A DNA stretch of 64,000 bases from Sycobia sp. Sy_11. Lineage: Eukaryota > Arthropoda > Insecta > Hymenoptera > Epichrysomallidae. The stretch lies in assembly GCA_018907035.1 (NCBI GenBank), contig JACCIC010000015.1, positions 3,788,001-3,852,000 on the forward strand, in the 5' to 3' direction. The notes under the pieces are model-generated. The model did no database searches. It saw only the letters and a program-made list of their open reading frames with translations, and was not told where the DNA came from. A program made the translations under genes and the position numbers. This document shows, piece after piece, positions 62,275 through 64,000 of the stretch (within the stretch, counting starts at the first letter, position 1; the number at the start of each line of letters is the position of its first letter).

Positions 62275-64000
62275 ATGGAAGAAATAGAGTATGAAAGTAT
62301 TATTCAGTGGTGTTGCCAAAAACATTATCACAATGATATGCTTTCTTATGCAAAACAAGCATTAGATATTTACTCGTCATCTGAAAGGCTTCGAGTTTTG
62401 TTAGCTTTAGCACTTACTTTGAGTAATCATAATAAAGATGCGTTTAAAGAGGCTTCATCCTTGGTAAGAATATTTAAAACAGACATTGTATTTTTATTGC
62501 TATAAATTGTATTTAGTTCAAAATTCATATTATTTTTTTATATTTAAAATTTGAATGTAATATCATATTATTTTTAATACAGAATATATAGTTTATCAAC
62601 AATGAAAATTTTCTTAAATATAATCAAATTATATCATTAATGTTGAATGATTGAACATTAAAATTGAAATGATTTTGTTCTTAGTGAAAATATAATATTT
62701 TATTTAATAGTTTGGATTTTTTAATTTTGAATTATTTTCTTTAATTTTTACTTATAATCATTTATGGAAATCTAAATCACAATTTGAAATGAAGGTATTC
62801 TTTTATATTACTTGATTTATTTAAAATTATTATTAAATTATAGGCATCTACATATACACAATCTGATGCTGGTTTATCAGCATTGTTGATTCAAAGTTAT
62901 ATATATAAAAATCAAGGGGCAACTGATCGAATGTCTGTGGCACAAGTTGATTCAAAGATTAGAGAGGATCGCAGAAAAGCTACATCGTCATCCTTATCTT
63001 TGGCTGCTATAGTTTTACTTTTACTGGGAAAGATGGAGAAAGCAAAAGAATATGCTGATCAAGCATACAAACTTCATCCAAAAGATACTTTTATTCTTTT
63101 AGCGAAAGGATGGACATCAATGTCTTCAGAAGAGTTGATCAAAAATTCTGGTTAATAAATTTTTTTGAGTATATTGACAGTTCACATTAAAACAACTATT
63201 ATTTAAAAATGTTTTTATTATTGTCTCCTTTATTTTGAACATTTAAAAAAAATGTTACTGAAAAATAATAGCTTTTGTTTAAATTTTTTTCATTTAAGTG
63301 CATATAATTTATAGATTTTAAATACGTTTGTATTAAGTATTATATTAAAATTAAAACAAAATAATTTTTTTAACAGGTAACTATTTTGAAGCAGTATTAA
63401 AAGAGAATAATAAACACTTCAATGCCCTCTTGGGGTCTGCAAAGTTCAGAGAGCTGAAAGGTGATCATGCTGGCGCAATGCTTATTCTTAATCCATTGAT
63501 TGTTAGATATCCAAAGTTATCCATTCCATTGGTTGAAAAAATGAACAACTTGTTGGCCTTGAAAGAATGGGACCAAGTCATGGAAATGGCGAACCGAATT
63601 TTATCATTCGAAAGCACGAACATTGATGCCTTCAAGCTTAAAGCGATCGTTGTGATTTGCCACGACGGGATTGAAAGTGAAGCAGTGAAGCATGTACAAA
63701 CGTTTTTCAGAAATCTCGTTGTCGCAGAGCAGAAGAATATCGAACTCTTTGTCGACAATATTCAACTTTTTTCAAGAATAGCCGTGAGAAATCATACAAT
63801 CCTGACCGAGCTTTTTAAGATCACAGATAAAATGTTACAACAAAATGTACGTATAATAACATAATAATAGTAAACAGAAAGCTATTTCCTAGTTTCAACT
63901 AAGCGGCTCATATATTCGCTCGCCGTAAATATAACATATATATATATATATTGTTAAATGTTTTTTTCTTATAGGCCGGCAACGTGACCTTGATGGTCGA
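62275..64000 (+). CDS. TTC21B: Tetratricopeptide repeat protein 21B / IFT139 (5' part, runs off the window)
   Basis: Exons seen: 62275-62463, 62844-63150, 63377-63846, and the start of a fourth at 63975 (phases 0,1,0). The roughly 330 residues visible begin MEEIEYESIIQWCCQKHYHN and contain TPR-type helix pairs, for example ALDIYSSSERLRVLLALALTL, the block VDSKIREDRRKATSSSLSLA, MEKAKEYADQAYKLHPKD, NKHFNALLGSAKFRELKG, ALKEWDQVMEMANRIL. Order and spacing follow the N terminus of TTC21B, a scaffold of the IFT-A complex that carries cargo back from the ciliary tip. The whole protein is usually about 1,300 aa, so about three quarters lie outside. The second donor (G|GTTAAT) is weak but is the one that joins in phase. 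In insects, cilia occur in chordotonal and chemosensory neurons and sperm. Confidence 0.88.

Noticed and set aside
1..64000. CRISPR arrays, tRNA or rRNA genes, operon-type promoters
   Set aside because: No regularly spaced repeats, cloverleaf or rRNA-like sequence was noticed, and the gene structures are clearly eukaryotic.

Overview
The window is AT-rich eukaryotic DNA with small phase-consistent exons, GT-AG introns, many (TA)n microsatellites and decayed mariner and R1-type LINE copies. The gene content (SLC17-type transporters, alpha-carboxylesterase, chymotrypsin-fold homologs, TAF11, NATD1, TTC21B/IFT139) points to an insect, quite possibly a hymenopteran; the order is an inference from gene style and transposon types, not proven.

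Layout. (1) 2.1-15.2 kb: a six-exon SLC17/MFS anion:cation symporter on the + strand (521 aa). An intact TAF11 gene lies inside its third intron on the opposite strand. (2) 17.2-22.0 kb: a six-exon secreted carboxylesterase (550 aa) with a complete Ser-Glu-His triad but an unusual GTSSG elbow. (3) 22.1-29.1 kb: an accessory block with a GC-shifted, coding-like but unassigned stretch on the - strand, short tandem repeats and a broken mariner. (4) 29.1-33.2 kb and 38.4-44.6 kb: two paralogous four-exon secreted serine-protease homologs, both 304 aa, in which all three catalytic residues, the activation site and the first disulfide are gone. The second carries a broken mariner in its last intron. 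(5) 44.6-51.6 kb: gene-poor DNA with another mariner relic in inverted orientation. (6) 51.7-58.3 kb: a second SLC17 paralog (about 497 aa) with the same intron positions as the first and an antisense R1-clade LINE relic in one intron. (7) 61.3-64.0 kb: a small NATD1-like acetyltransferase gene (128 aa) followed after 129 bp by the 5' part of TTC21B (IFT139), which runs off the window end.

Most notable: the NATD1-like/TTC21B pair looks co-transcribed. A clean donor sits 7 nt after the NATD1-like stop and a clean acceptor just before the TTC21B start, and a perfect X-box (RFX ciliary motif, GTTGCTAAGCAAC) lies upstream of the NATD1-like gene rather than directly upstream of the ciliary gene. 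Second, the two dead protease homologs share a 65-nt block in their last exon that is essentially identical although the rest of that exon is only about 70-75 percent identical, suggesting gene conversion or a constraint beyond the protein. No tRNA, rRNA or CRISPR array was recognised.
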